DNA of 20,530 nt, from positions 1-20,530 of the forward strand of contig DBWT01000025.1 in NCBI GenBank assembly GCA_002309035.1. Direction: 5' to 3'. Below are positions 1-9,046 of the stretch, in pieces; within the stretch, counting starts at the first letter, position 1; every line of letters starts with the position of its first letter. This DNA comes from Caryophanales bacterium UBA1231 (GTDB taxonomy: Bacteria > Bacillota_I > Bacilli_A > ML615J-28 > CAG-313). The translations under genes and the position numbers were made by a program. The notes under the pieces are model-generated. The model searched no databases. It was not told where the DNA came from and saw only the letters and a program-made list of their open reading frames with translations.

Positions 1-977
<977 letters not shown>

Positions 978-996
978 TTATATTTTTTACTTATAT

Positions 997-1025
997 ATTA
1001 TACCACTATTTAGTAAAATAAGCAA
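997..1025 (-). promoter_or_regulatory. Promoter for enolase
   Basis: On the minus strand there is a -35 TTGCTT (1020-1025), a 17-base spacer and a -10 TATAAT (997-1002), about 40 bases before the enolase start. The rest of the 957-1097 gap holds only AT-rich DNA. A weak 6-bp hairpin after the acetyltransferase gene is not convincing as a terminator. Confidence 0.75.
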
Positions 1026-1097
1026 TACAAATGATATTGAACCAAAAACTTTGTAGAGTTTAAATAAAAGATAAAAATACAATTCATTTATCATATT

Positions 1098-1652
1098 TTA
1101 TTTAGTTAAATCTTTAGGATTGATTAGATAATAATTATAAGTATCATAATATTGTTCATGATAGTATAATTCTTCTTTTCTTAATGATTCATAAATCATT
1201 CCACACTTTTCCATGACTTTTCTTGAAGCAATGTTTTCAGTAACACATGCTGTTACAACACGGTGAATGCCAGCTGAAAAGCAAAAATCAATCATTAATT
1301 TTAAAGCTTCACTTGTATAACCTTTATTCCAATGTTCTTCACCAATAGCATAACCTATTTCCACATTTTGAAATAATTTGCTTGGTGAATTACACCAAAG
1401 AATCATACCGATAACTTCTTTTGTATCATTTTTCTCTATGGCAAATATATAACGTTCATTGACCATAAAGTAATCTATTCTTTTTTTAAGATCTAATTGA
1501 TCAATGCTATCATAATAGCTATCAATAAAGTATCTTAAGACTTTTTGATTGTGGTTAATGTTATTAAAGATATCTTCTGTATCAGATTCTTTTAAGAAAC
1601 GAAGTGTTATTCTTTTTCCTTTTAAAACAATTGTTGGGTCGAATTCTTTCAT
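1098..1652 (-). CDS. GNAT family N-acetyltransferase (RimJ/RimL-like)
   Basis: 184-residue protein with the Acetyltransf_3 layout. It starts with a beta strand rich in hydrophobics (KRITLRFL, residues 13-20). The central VEIGYAIG strand (97-104) leads into the acetyl-CoA loop HWNKGYTSEAL (107-117), and the C-terminal part has ENIASRKVMEKCGM (139-152). This family transfers acetyl groups from acetyl-CoA to protein N-termini or small amines, and the substrate cannot be read from the sequence. Its ATG overlaps the last base of the msrA stop (TAATG), so translation is probably coupled to msrA. No separate promoter is visible. The function beyond acyltransfer is unknown. Confidence 0.9.
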   Translation of the reverse strand: MKEFDPTIVLKGKRITLRFLKESDTEDIFNNINHNQKVLRYFIDSYYDSIDQLDLKKRIDYFMVNERYIFAIEKNDTKEVIGMILWCNSPSKLFQNVEIGYAIGEEHWNKGYTSEALKLMIDFCFSAGIHRVVTACVTENIASRKVMEKCGMIYESLRKEELYYHEQYYDTYNYYLINPKDLTK

Positions 1653-2152
1653 TATCTATCACCCTTCTTTTCATCATCATTGATTAATCCTAAATTAACA
1701 TGACAATAACCTGTCGGATTTTTATCTAAATAATCTTGATGATATTCTTCAGCAAGATAGAAATTTTTTAGAGGTAATATTTCTATTTTGTAGTTTTTAT
1801 TTAAATGTGTATCAAAATATCCTTTAATTACATTAAAATCATTACTATCTAAATAATATACACCACTTCGATATTGATGACCAATATCATGTGCTTGTTG
1901 ATCAACTGAATATGGATCAACAAATCTTAAAAAATGTTCTAAGATTTTATCTAAGCTTATGATTTCATTGTCATAATCAATTTTTACTGTTTCCGCATGG
2001 GTTGCTAAATGAGCTTTAACTTCTTCATATGTTGGGTTTTCTTTATCACCATTAGCATATCCAACAGTTGTATTAGTAATTCCTTTCAACTGTTTGAAGT
2101 AATGTTCAACACCCCAAAAGCATCCACCAGCTAAATAAATCGTCTTATTCAT
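1652..2152 (-). CDS. msrA: Peptide-methionine (S)-S-oxide reductase MsrA
   Basis: 166-residue cytoplasmic repair enzyme that reduces the S epimer of methionine sulfoxide. The GCFWG motif, with nucleophilic Cys11, is near the N-terminus. The family strings TTVGYANGDKENPTYEEV, HAETVKIDYD, DIGHQYRSGVYY and EEYHQDYLDKNPTGYCHVNL are all present. Length is normal for a stand-alone MsrA with no MsrB fusion. One further Cys in GYCHVNL is a candidate resolving residue. The start follows an AAAGGA site 6 bases upstream. It is the first gene of a unit with the GNAT gene, which begins at the last base of its stop codon. Confidence 0.96.
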   Translation of the reverse strand: MNKTIYLAGGCFWGVEHYFKQLKGITNTTVGYANGDKENPTYEEVKAHLATHAETVKIDYDNEIISLDKILEHFLRFVDPYSVDQQAHDIGHQYRSGVYYLDSNDFNVIKGYFDTHLNKNYKIEILPLKNFYLAEEYHQDYLDKNPTGYCHVNLGLINDDEKKGDR

Positions 2153-2174
2153 ATTTTTTCCTTTTATTTTCCTT

Positions 2175-2206
2175 TAAGTTTAAAATGCTGAAGAAACTTC
2201 AGCATT
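2175..2206 (-). terminator. Probable terminator after the esterase lipoprotein gene
   Basis: A perfect 10-bp stem (AATGCTGAAG / CTTCAGCATT, 2184-2206) with a 3-base loop lies 4 bases past the lipoprotein stop. The following U-run on the minus strand is short and broken (TTTAAACTT). Termination may therefore be partial, leaving read-through into msrA. Confidence 0.6.
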
Positions 2207-2210
2207 CTAA

Positions 2211-5060
2211 TTATTTTACTAAATTAACATCATCTAACAAAATATAACCATTTCCAGTTGTATCTTGGAAGTTGAACATTACCCACATTAGGTTTTGTGT
2301 AGTAAATGGTACACTACCATTTTTGAATCGGCTAAACTCAATCACAAATGTTCCATTATTTGTTTCACTTATATCTAAATTATATGTATAATAGTTGTAA
2401 CTTGTATCAGCAAGTTGCATAACAACAGTACCATTGTAATTTGAGAAATCAGCTTTGAACTCAAGTTTATTCATTCCTTTGTGAGCACCTGTTTCTACTT
2501 CAAAAATGAAATATTGCCAGCCTTGGCCAGAAGAATTAATTTTAACTCCACTGTCGCTAAGTTCACAAGTAAGACCAGAATGAACGCGCATTGAAGATGC
2601 TGTAAAGGCATCAAGTGCAAATTGTTCTCTAAAATCAAAATTACATACGATTACACGATTTGGATCTTTTAAGTAGAAAACAAAACCGCTACTTAAAGAT
2701 TTTGTTGTACCTAATTCATTTTTTGCATAAGCACTAACATAATATGGTTTACCAAGTTCAAGATTTGCTTTTGAAAAACTAAATGATGTGCTCTCTTGCT
2801 CAGCTCTATATAATTCATTATCTTCTGCATCATTTACAACAACTTCATAGTTTTCAGCAAAAAGTGATCTTGAAAGAAGAATTTTAACATCTTCATCACC
2901 TTCAGAAACACCTGAAATAGAGAATGGGAATGGTTCACTTCTTTCCATTGAAATGAATCTTGCTTCTTGTAATTCAAATGAAACTGTTCCTGCTTTTTCA
3001 ACCATTAGTTCAACATAGCCAATCTTTTGTGTATCAAATACATTGTTTTGTTTATTTAATACTACTGAGAAATCGCTAATACCGATTGTGAAAGACTTAG
3101 GACCAGTAAAATCATCAATAATCTTATATGCCCAAATTTCATATGAATCACCTTCGATAAAACGAATGCTGATTGCTGCACCTGAATTTGTGCCATTAAT
3201 TGTTAATCTAAAGCCTTCAGGATAATAAGCAACTGAACCCCATTTATAGATTCTAATTGAACCATAGCCTACTGAATCAGTTTTAGTAATTAGAAGGTTG
3301 CCATTTTGAAGCTTTAGATTCATTGGAGCACCTTCAGGATGGTTTACATAAACACTTGTTGAATCATAATCAAATAAATCAATATTTGTATTATAATTAT
3401 CAGTTCTAAAAGGTGTGATTGTGAAATTATCTTTGTTGAAAATATTAACAAATGGGCTCTTGCCAAAACCACATTTAATATATACTGGATTATCTACTTT
3501 CTTTGAATATGCTATAATCTTACCGTTTTCAATTGTTGCTGTAGCCTTATGGTATTTACCATCAGCACCAGCCAAATATAAACATTCAATTTCACCCTCA
3601 GAATGTAAGCCACCATTGTTATATAATTCAATTGTTACTGTCTTACCATTAACAGTATGTGATTTATATGATGGTCCTTCAGCATAATAATTATAGTTGT
3701 AAATTGATGACATAATTGATTTGGCAACTCTTTCACAAATATAATGTTTTGCTTTTGGATGGATATATGTTGGATCACCATTGTCACATGTTGAGATGAA
3801 ATATGCATGATCATCTTCACTACATGCCATTGCTTGGCTTTCACGAACATATGAGAAATCAAAATTATTGCCACTATCACCATCATAACATGCAAGACCA
3901 ATTACATAGTATGATAATTCTGGACTATTGAATAATTCACGATAGTTCACAAATAATTCTTTTAAGAATTCTTTGTAATCATTGCCTGCTGCTGAATTGT
4001 TACATCCTTGATACCAAACAACACCAGTAAGTTTTGTATGTCTTAGAGGATATATCATCGCATTGTAATGTAAGAACTTAGTTGAACAAGTACCTGTATA
4101 ATATTCTGGGCCCATCCAGTTAGCAATATTTGTATCACCTTGATAAGCAGTTACAATACCAATTGGTACTTCTTCTTTTAATTCTTTACCAAGAATTGAA
4201 CCAGTCATTGTAGCAATTGCACTAAAACTAAAGCAGTTACTTTCGTTAGGCTTGAACCAACGACCATTTGTTACACTTTCAAGTTTTGTTGTTGATGTTA
4301 CAACATCTTGGCAGAAGAAACGAACATTTGAATCTACTAAGTTATCGATATCATCTTGTGTCCAGTCAGAACTTAATGTTGTCCACTGCATATTTGATTG
4401 ACCAGCAAATAGATAAACATCACCAAATAAAATATTAGTAATACTTGTTGAAATATTAAGACCATTTGAAACAACAATTGTCGTTGGTGTAAATGATTTT
4501 TCATGAGCTGGCATCACAATTTCAAAATATCCATTGTTATTTGAAATACCATAATATTTATGATTTTCAATAGATAGTATCATTGTTTGATTTTTAGGAC
4601 CAAAACCAGCAACAACATTATCAACATCTCTTTGAATAACCATATTACTATCATATGGATTTCCTAAAGTAATTTCATGAATGTTGTTTTCATATTGAGA
4701 CATTGTTTTAAAATGTATTTCATTATGATAGTTACTAGTTTTACCTTGAATTTTTAAATCATATTCTGTATTTTGTGTTAAACATTCTTCATGTTGAAAA
4801 TATGGTTCACTAACTTCCATATCAATCACAACATTAGAACCTGTTGTTAAGGTTACTTGATAATGAGTATCACTATTTTGATTTTGCCAAGTAAACACAG
4901 GATTAATGCTTACTTCCCCATTATTCATTTGACCTTGAATTTGTACATTATAATCTTCCATATGTGGCTCCGGTTTCTTTCCTTCTTCATTCTTAGTACA
5001 TGAACATATAAAAAATAAAAATAATATACCAATTGTCATGATTAAAGATAATCTTTTCAT
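2211..5060 (-). CDS. Sialate O-acetylesterase-like (SASA/SGNH) lipoprotein with flanking beta domains
   Basis: 949-residue exported protein, probably removing acetyl groups from glycans at the cell surface. It has a lipoprotein signal peptide (MKRL, then a hydrophobic run ending ICSC, lipidated Cys21). A fibronectin III-like domain follows (~45-120), then the SIAE-type beta domain (~130-215) and the SGNH catalytic domain with LFAGQSNMQW (Ser222), GVVWYQGCNN (~345-355) and YIHPKAK (His434). Later come a beta-rich segment (~560-690), a second Fn3-like domain (~705-790) and a C-terminal carbohydrate-binding-like domain (~800-949). The start at 5060 is preferred over an in-frame ATG eight codons upstream because GGAGG sits 8 bases before it and the signal peptide then begins MKRL. 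Oddity: family consensus is usually WYQGE and D-D-I-H-P, whereas here these are WYQGC and T-Y-I-H-P. Substrate is not known. Confidence 0.85.
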   Translation of the reverse strand: MKRLSLIMTIGILFLFFICSCTKNEEGKKPEPHMEDYNVQIQGQMNNGEVSINPVFTWQNQNSDTHYQVTLTTGSNVVIDMEVSEPYFQHEECLTQNTEYDLKIQGKTSNYHNEIHFKTMSQYENNIHEITLGNPYDSNMVIQRDVDNVVAGFGPKNQTMILSIENHKYYGISNNNGYFEIVMPAHEKSFTPTTIVVSNGLNISTSITNILFGDVYLFAGQSNMQWTTLSSDWTQDDIDNLVDSNVRFFCQDVVTSTTKLESVTNGRWFKPNESNCFSFSAIATMTGSILGKELKEEVPIGIVTAYQGDTNIANWMGPEYYTGTCSTKFLHYNAMIYPLRHTKLTGVVWYQGCNNSAAGNDYKEFLKELFVNYRELFNSPELSYYVIGLACYDGDSGNNFDFSYVRESQAMACSEDDHAYFISTCDNGDPTYIHPKAKHYICERVAKSIMSSIYNYNYYAEGPSYKSHTVNGKTVTIELYNNGGLHSEGEIECLYLAGADGKYHKATATIENGKIIAYSKKVDNPVYIKCGFGKSPFVNIFNKDNFTITPFRTDNYNTNIDLFDYDSTSVYVNHPEGAPMNLKLQNGNLLITKTDSVGYGSIRIYKWGSVAYYPEGFRLTINGTNSGAAISIRFIEGDSYEIWAYKIIDDFTGPKSFTIGISDFSVVLNKQNNVFDTQKIGYVELMVEKAGTVSFELQEARFISMERSEPFPFSISGVSEGDEDVKILLSRSLFAENYEVVVNDAEDNELYRAEQESTSFSFSKANLELGKPYYVSAYAKNELGTTKSLSSGFVFYLKDPNRVIVCNFDFREQFALDAFTASSMRVHSGLTCELSDSGVKINSSGQGWQYFIFEVETGAHKGMNKLEFKADFSNYNGTVVMQLADTSYNYYTYNLDISETNNGTFVIEFSRFKNGSVPFTTQNLMWVMFNFQDTTGNGYILLDDVNLVK

Positions 5061-5087
5061 TTCGACATCCTCCATTATTATCATTTA

Positions 5088-5098
5088 ATTATATCACA
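5088..5098 (-). promoter_or_regulatory. Extended -10 promoter for the esterase lipoprotein
   Basis: The minus strand reads TGTGATATAAT, an extended -10 (TGn followed by TATAAT). It lies about 28 bases before the start. No good -35 is visible. A small inverted repeat CATTTTT/AAAAATG (about 5098-5115) lies just upstream. Confidence 0.55.
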
Positions 5099-5129
5099 TT
5101 TTTAAAGAAAAATGTTGAGATTCATTAAA

Positions 5130-5465
5130 CTATTCCTTTGTGAGATTATCCAAAGCTTCATCATTGTGATCAATTATCATTTTAATTTTCTGACATGATT
5201 TTATTTCTTGACATTGTCCACAAGTATTAACGCTTTTCTTTGCCGCACAAAGTCTAATAGGGCAAAGTTTATCACAAAAGACTGTTTTAACACCATCCAT
5301 TCTACAACCCATGCAATTAATATCTTCTGGTTTAATTTCAATATGATTTAGTTCTGACCACTTTTGAGCTGTTTTGATTCTTAATTCTTGATCATTATTA
5401 ATAGTAGCTTGATATGCATCACATTTAGAACAATCAAGACCACAATATGCGATAAATTTATTCAT
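5130..5465 (-). CDS. DUF3795 family cysteine-rich protein
   Basis: 111-residue cytoplasmic protein starting MNKFIAYCGLDCSKCDAY, the signature opening of DUF3795. Ten or more Cys are arranged in pairs and short clusters (CGLDCSKC, CMGC, FCDKLCPIRLC, CGQCQ). This suggests zinc or iron-sulfur binding, but no biochemical role is established for the family to my knowledge. It is preceded by an AGAGGGGA ribosome site. The terminator of the upstream gene lies within its short leader, so it may rely on read-through or a weak promoter I cannot see. No catalytic motif is recognised. Confidence 0.8.
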   Translation of the reverse strand: MNKFIAYCGLDCSKCDAYQATINNDQELRIKTAQKWSELNHIEIKPEDINCMGCRMDGVKTVFCDKLCPIRLCAAKKSVNTCGQCQEIKSCQKIKMIIDHNDEALDNLTKE

Positions 5466-5481
5466 ATAAATCCCCTCTTTC

Positions 5482-5508
5482 TAAAAGAAACATCCATTTT
5501 CATGGATG
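5482..5508 (-). terminator. Terminator after the YugP-like gene
   Basis: On the minus strand a CATCCAT / ATGGATG stem (7 bp, 4-base loop) is followed by TTTCTTTT. It starts 5 bases past the stop of the 271-residue membrane protein gene and ends within the leader of the DUF3795 gene. Confidence 0.75.
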
Positions 5509-5513
5509 CTTTT

Positions 5514-6329
5514 TTAACTATTTTTTGATGAACTGATACTACCTTGAGCAGCACCGATGATTTGAAGAACTCTTAACAATAGTTCTAAGAATGCCATAAT
5601 CATATTGTTGACATATTCAAGATTATAGTATTTATATAAACCTTTAATTTCTTCAATTTCTTCTTCAGTTGCTAAGTTCTCAGCTCTCAATATTTCAATT
5701 GATCTTTCTTGAGCTTTTGTTTCAGATTTCAAAATAACAATTGTAAGAAGGAATGCTACAACATATAAAAGTAGACCAAGTCCTGCCATAATAAATGTTA
5801 CAATAAAGTTAGGTGCTTTACCAGTATTTGATGCGATAATAATATCGATAACAATACCAATTAAAACAAGTGGTAAAAACATCATAGGTCCAAAAAATTG
5901 AATTGGAATTAAGACATTACGTTTTTTCATAATTGGATCTTTTTCGTTATCCATTATCGCAAGTGCTGATTTTTGAGCAGCCATTGCTAAAGAAGTAACA
6001 GAATCCTTTTTATATGTTAATCTTCTTAATCTTAGCTTTTTAAAGTAATGTGAATAAGAATTACCCCAAAGAACTGAACCACTACATTTAACTTTAATAT
6101 GTTGTAATCCATTATTATCTAAAATTCTTCTTGCGGCATCTAAACCAGTTAATCCACAAGAATTCTTTGTTTTGTTTAGTTTATGATATTTAACAGCAAG
6201 TAGAATTGATATTACAATACCAACTAAAGCAAAAACAATTATTAAAGCACCTACAATAATCATTGCTATAGCAATACCATCACTTGTTGTTCCAGTGCTT
6301 TGTTTTACTAAATCAATAAGTTTATCCAT
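5514..6329 (-). CDS. YugP/Zn_peptidase_2-like membrane protein lacking HExxH (probable pseudo-peptidase)
   Basis: 271-residue membrane protein. It has an N-terminal transmembrane helix (~18-46), two central helices (~141-166 and ~175-200), and a C-terminal amphipathic or membrane helix (~240-262). Landmarks of the YugP neutral zinc metallopeptidase family appear in order: SCGLTGLDAARRILDNNGL (57-75), an SHYFKKLRL segment like the family's DHYDPRTKTVRL (93-101), and a C-terminal TEEEIEEIKGLYKYYNLEYV stretch (221-240). The zinc motif AAHEVGHAIQ is replaced by AAQKSALAIM (Q119 to L123), so both His ligands and the catalytic Glu are gone. The fold may serve a non-proteolytic role. The start has AGGAG 6 bases upstream. 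The family link is from memory of motifs, not alignment. Confidence 0.7.
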   Translation of the reverse strand: MDKLIDLVKQSTGTTSDGIAIAMIIVGALIIVFALVGIVISILLAVKYHKLNKTKNSCGLTGLDAARRILDNNGLQHIKVKCSGSVLWGNSYSHYFKKLRLRRLTYKKDSVTSLAMAAQKSALAIMDNEKDPIMKKRNVLIPIQFFGPMMFLPLVLIGIVIDIIIASNTGKAPNFIVTFIMAGLGLLLYVVAFLLTIVILKSETKAQERSIEILRAENLATEEEIEEIKGLYKYYNLEYVNNMIMAFLELLLRVLQIIGAAQGSISSSKNS

Positions 6330-6355
6330 AAAAATCTCCTATCATTTTTCATTAT

Positions 6356-6384
6356 ATTTTACATCAATATAACAGAAAATGCAA
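6356..6384 (-). promoter_or_regulatory. Promoter for the YugP-like gene
   Basis: On the minus strand there is a -35 TTGCAT (6379-6384), a 17-base spacer and a -10 TAAAAT (6356-6361), about 27 bases before the start codon. A competing TATAAT lies just downstream of the TAAAAT. Confidence 0.6.
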
Positions 6385-6406
6385 TTAAATAAAAACTAAT
6401 TATTTA

Positions 6407-7819
6407 TTATTTAAACATATGAGGATATTTTTCAATCATAAAGTCCATGTCTTTATCACCACGACCACTCAAGCATACGAGGATACTTCCACTCTTCATA
6501 TTTCTTGAACATTTGATTGCGTAAGCTAAAGCATGAGCACTTTCAATAGCTGGAATAATACCTTCTAATCTTGATAGCAAGAAAAAGGCCTCAGCTGCTT
6601 CATCATCAGTTATTGATTCATATTGGACTCTACCAATTTCATGTAAAAAGGCGTGTTCAGGGCCAACACCTGGATAATCTAGACCTGATGCAATACTATA
6701 AGCATTAGCAGGTGTACCATCAGCATTTTCTAAAACTAAAGAGTTAAAACCATGAAGAACACGTTCTTTACCAAATGTAATGCTAGCAGCATTTTTACCC
6801 ACTTCTTCACCTTGTCCCATTGATTCAAGACCAACAATATTAACAGGTTCATTTAAGAAAGCTTCAAACATTCCGATCGCATTCGAACCTCCACCAACAC
6901 ATGCACATACGATGTCAGGAAGTTCTCCTGTCATTTCTACAAATTGTTGTTTAGCTTCAATTCCAATGATTTCTTGGAAATCGCGAACAATTAATGGATA
7001 TGGATGTGGTCCAACGGCACTACCCAAGCAATAGAAAGCAGTTTTATACTCTTTTGAATATGCATCAAATGCAGCATCAACTGCTTCTTTTAAAGTCTTT
7101 GTGCCAAAATCAACAGGAATAACATTTGCACCTAGGACCTTGATACGTGAAACATTTGCTGCTTGTTTTTCAATATCAACTGTTCCCATATAAATATCAC
7201 ATTCTAATCCAAAGTATGCAGCTGCCATTGCTACTGCAGAACCATGGCTTCCTGCGCCTGTTTCAGCAATTAATTTCTTTTTGCCTAAGTATTTAGCTAA
7301 TAGTGCTTGTCCCATCGCATTATTTAATTTATGAGCACCACCATGATTCAAATCTTCTCTTTTTAAATAGATTTGTACTTTGCCTAAATAATTAGATAAG
7401 TTTTGACAATGATATACAGGTGTTGGACGACCTTGATAATTCTTTCTGATTTCTCTTAGTTCAGCAATAAACTTTGCACTTTTAGCAATAGTTAAATAAC
7501 CATCATATACTTCTTGTAAGGCATTTTGTAGATGCTTAGGTAGATATGATCCTCCGAAACGTCCAAAGTATCCATCAATAGATGGGTATAATTTATGATA
7601 GTTTTTAAAATCAAAATTAGACATGTTGTTTGCATAGTCTTCAAACAATCTTTGACCTTTAACTCTTCTATCTAATGGTTTTGGAGCGTTCTCAGGAATC
7701 AAATACTTATGACCTTCAAGAATAACTCCTTCTATTCTTTTTTCTTTAATTAAAAATCTTACTCTTCTTTCATTAATATTCCACTTTTCTGCTATTTCAC
7801 TTACGGATAAATATTTCAT
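6407..7819 (-). CDS. trpB: Helix-turn-helix / tryptophan synthase beta-chain fusion
   Basis: 470 residues against ~400 for ordinary TrpB. Residues 1-50 ([19 protein letters not shown], then [13 protein letters not shown]) form an excisionase/MerR-type HTH with its beta wing. A linker of ~25 residues leads into a complete TrpB, which condenses indole with serine using PLP. TrpB landmarks are [11 protein letters not shown] (84-94), the PLP lysine in [10 protein letters not shown] (Lys164), the catalytic Glu in AETGAG (Glu186), GGGSN (309-313, phosphate loop), [27 protein letters not shown] and CLSGRGDKD (Ser451 near the PLP nitrogen). Changes from consensus are HTGAHK to HGGAHK and GAGQHG to GAGSHG. 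No TrpA or other trp gene is nearby, so it would depend on free indole if it makes tryptophan. A palindrome covers its promoter, suggesting autoregulation (inference). Confidence 0.92.
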   Translation of the reverse strand: MKYLSVSEIAEKWNINERRVRFLIKEKRIEGVILEGHKYLIPENAPKPLDRRVKGQRLFEDYANNMSNFDFKNYHKLYPSIDGYFGRFGGSYLPKHLQNALQEVYDGYLTIAKSAKFIAELREIRKNYQGRPTPVYHCQNLSNYLGKVQIYLKREDLNHGGAHKLNNAMGQALLAKYLGKKKLIAETGAGSHGSAVAMAAAYFGLECDIYMGTVDIEKQAANVSRIKVLGANVIPVDFGTKTLKEAVDAAFDAYSKEYKTAFYCLGSAVGPHPYPLIVRDFQEIIGIEAKQQFVEMTGELPDIVCACVGGGSNAIGMFEAFLNEPVNIVGLESMGQGEEVGKNAASITFGKERVLHGFNSLVLENADGTPANAYSIASGLDYPGVGPEHAFLHEIGRVQYESITDDEAAEAFFLLSRLEGIIPAIESAHALAYAIKCSRNMKSGSILVCLSGRGDKDMDFMIEKYPHMFK

Positions 7820-7835
7820 ACCAATTGCCTCGTTT

Positions 7836-7854
7836 CGGTATATATTATATACCG
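7836..7854. promoter_or_regulatory. Palindromic operator over the HTH-TrpB promoter
   Basis: cggtatatattatataccg is a perfect 9-bp inverted repeat with one central base. It contains the -10 hexamer and the likely transcription start, 17 bases before the HTH-TrpB start codon. A dimeric repressor bound here would block transcription. The HTH of the gene itself is the obvious candidate (inference). Confidence 0.75.
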
Positions 7855-7872
7855 ATATGGAAATAATTGCAA
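7844..7872 (-). promoter_or_regulatory. Promoter for the HTH-TrpB gene
   Basis: On the minus strand there is a -35 TTGCAA (7867-7872), a 17-base spacer and a -10 TATAAT (7844-7849). The ribosome site is GAGG about 10 bases before the ATG. The 5' leader would be only about 20 bases. Confidence 0.75.
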
Positions 7873-7884
7873 TTGAATTACATC

Positions 7885-7919
7885 AAAAAAGATGCTATAT
7901 CTATTTGATACAACATCTT
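7885..7919 (-). terminator. Terminator of the fic transcript
   Basis: A 13-bp stem with two G-U pairs (7889-7901 with 7907-7919), a 5-base loop and a run of six U on the minus strand. It ends 13 bases before the HTH-TrpB -35 box and would insulate that promoter from fic transcription. Confidence 0.85.
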
Positions 7920-7961
7920 GATTCTCTCAAAGTAGATAGCTTTATCTCAAATTTAATACAG

Positions 7962-7972
7962 AAATGAGAGAA
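7962..7972. repeat. 11-bp direct repeat flanking fic, copy 1
   Basis: AAATGAGAGAA occurs here, just past the fic stop, and again at 9058-9068 inside the fic promoter. An inverted 8-base copy (TTCTCTCA) lies at 7923-7930. These could be binding sites for a regulator or remnants of an insertion, and the sequence alone does not decide. Confidence 0.45.
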
Positions 7973-7974
7973 AG

Positions 7975-9024
7975 TTATAATTTTATTACATAGAATGAAT
8001 TTTTTCCTGAACCACCTTTTTCAAGTTTTCCTTCTTCTACCATCTTGGCTAATACTTTTTCAATTGAACTTATTGATAATAATGGACACAATTCAGCAAT
8101 ATCTGATTTTGTTACTTTGCCAAGTTTCATATCCAGAGCCTTTTTAACTGTATCATATGCACTAAGCTTTTTAGTTACCATCTCAACCCTATTTTCAAAG
8201 TCATCATAAGACATTGATATTATGCTTAATAAATAACTTACAAATGGTGTCGGATTATCGTTTTCGTTATGCCAACCTATTTGTGAATCATATAATGCGT
8301 CGTAATATAAATCTTTTAATTTAGATATCTTTAATTCAAGTGATATATATTTACCAACATAATATCCCGAACGATATAATAAAAGCGTTGTAAGTAACCT
8401 AGACATTCTTCCGTTTCCATTATTGAATGGATGGATACATAAAAAATCATGAATAAATATCGGAATTAGAATTAATGGATCAACTTCCTTTTTTTCAATA
8501 GCCTTATTATATTCATCACATAGTGCTTGTATAGCCATTGGTGTTTCAGATGGAGATATTGGAGTAAATAATGTAAAAGAATCACCTTTTTCATCAGTAG
8601 CACTTATATAATTTTGAACATTCTTAAATTTTCCACCATGTGACACTTCATCATTCTTACTATATAATATTTGATGCAATTGTAATATGTAATTCGGAGT
8701 TAATGGGATGTATTCAAAGCTTTCATGAATTGTATTTAGAGCATCTCTATATCCAGCAATTTCTTTTTCACTTCTATTTTTAGGAGTTGTTTTTTCGCTA
8801 ACTATTTTTTTTAATCTGGTGTCAGTAGTTCTTATACCTTCAATAGCATTACTTGCTTCAGTACTTTGAATCTTTGCAAGTTCAACTAATTTATCTAATT
8901 CTTCTGGTTTTTGAACTAAATAATGTTCCTGTCTACCTTTTGCTTCATGAATATAGGCAATCTTATTTATAATTGAAGAGTTCCACACGTTATCTTTTAA
9001 TTTTAAATAATCAAACTTTCTCAT
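7975..9024 (-). CDS. Fic family protein with N-terminal inhibitory motif and C-terminal winged helix
   Basis: 349-residue protein expected to transfer AMP, or another nucleotide moiety, from a nucleotide donor to a hydroxyl of a target protein. The intact Fic motif HPFNNGNGRMSR is at 198-209. The inhibitory helix motif SNAIEG (S/T-x3-E-G, residues 58-63) lies N-terminal to it, which marks a class II, self-restrained Fic enzyme. A FTLFTPISPSETP flap region precedes the active site. The C-terminal ~70 residues resemble a winged helix. The ATG at 9024 is preferred over a GTG three codons upstream because AAGGAAG then lies ~8 bases before it. It has its own promoter and terminator, so it is a single-gene unit. 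Target unknown. In this family the usual roles are stress control or toxin-like modification. Confidence 0.93.
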   Translation of the reverse strand: MRKFDYLKLKDNVWNSSIINKIAYIHEAKGRQEHYLVQKPEELDKLVELAKIQSTEASNAIEGIRTTDTRLKKIVSEKTTPKNRSEKEIAGYRDALNTIHESFEYIPLTPNYILQLHQILYSKNDEVSHGGKFKNVQNYISATDEKGDSFTLFTPISPSETPMAIQALCDEYNKAIEKKEVDPLILIPIFIHDFLCIHPFNNGNGRMSRLLTTLLLYRSGYYVGKYISLELKISKLKDLYYDALYDSQIGWHNENDNPTPFVSYLLSIISMSYDDFENRVEMVTKKLSAYDTVKKALDMKLGKVTKSDIAELCPLLSISSIEKVLAKMVEEGKLEKGGSGKNSFYVIKL

Positions 9025-9046
9025 AATTTCCACTTCCTTCCCGTAA

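Noticed and set aside
1040..1090. Weak hairpin GATAAA/TTTATC after the GNAT gene
   Set aside because: Only 6 A/T-rich pairs with an 11-base loop, too weak to call a terminator.
3635..3901. 88-codon minus-strand frame inside the esterase gene
   Set aside because: Shifted-frame shadow of the esterase coding sequence with no ribosome site or recognisable motif.
7820..7835. Possible trp leader peptide or T-box before the TrpB fusion
   Set aside because: The leader is only about 20 bases from the probable transcription start to the ATG, with no room for a leader peptide, antiterminator or T-box stem.
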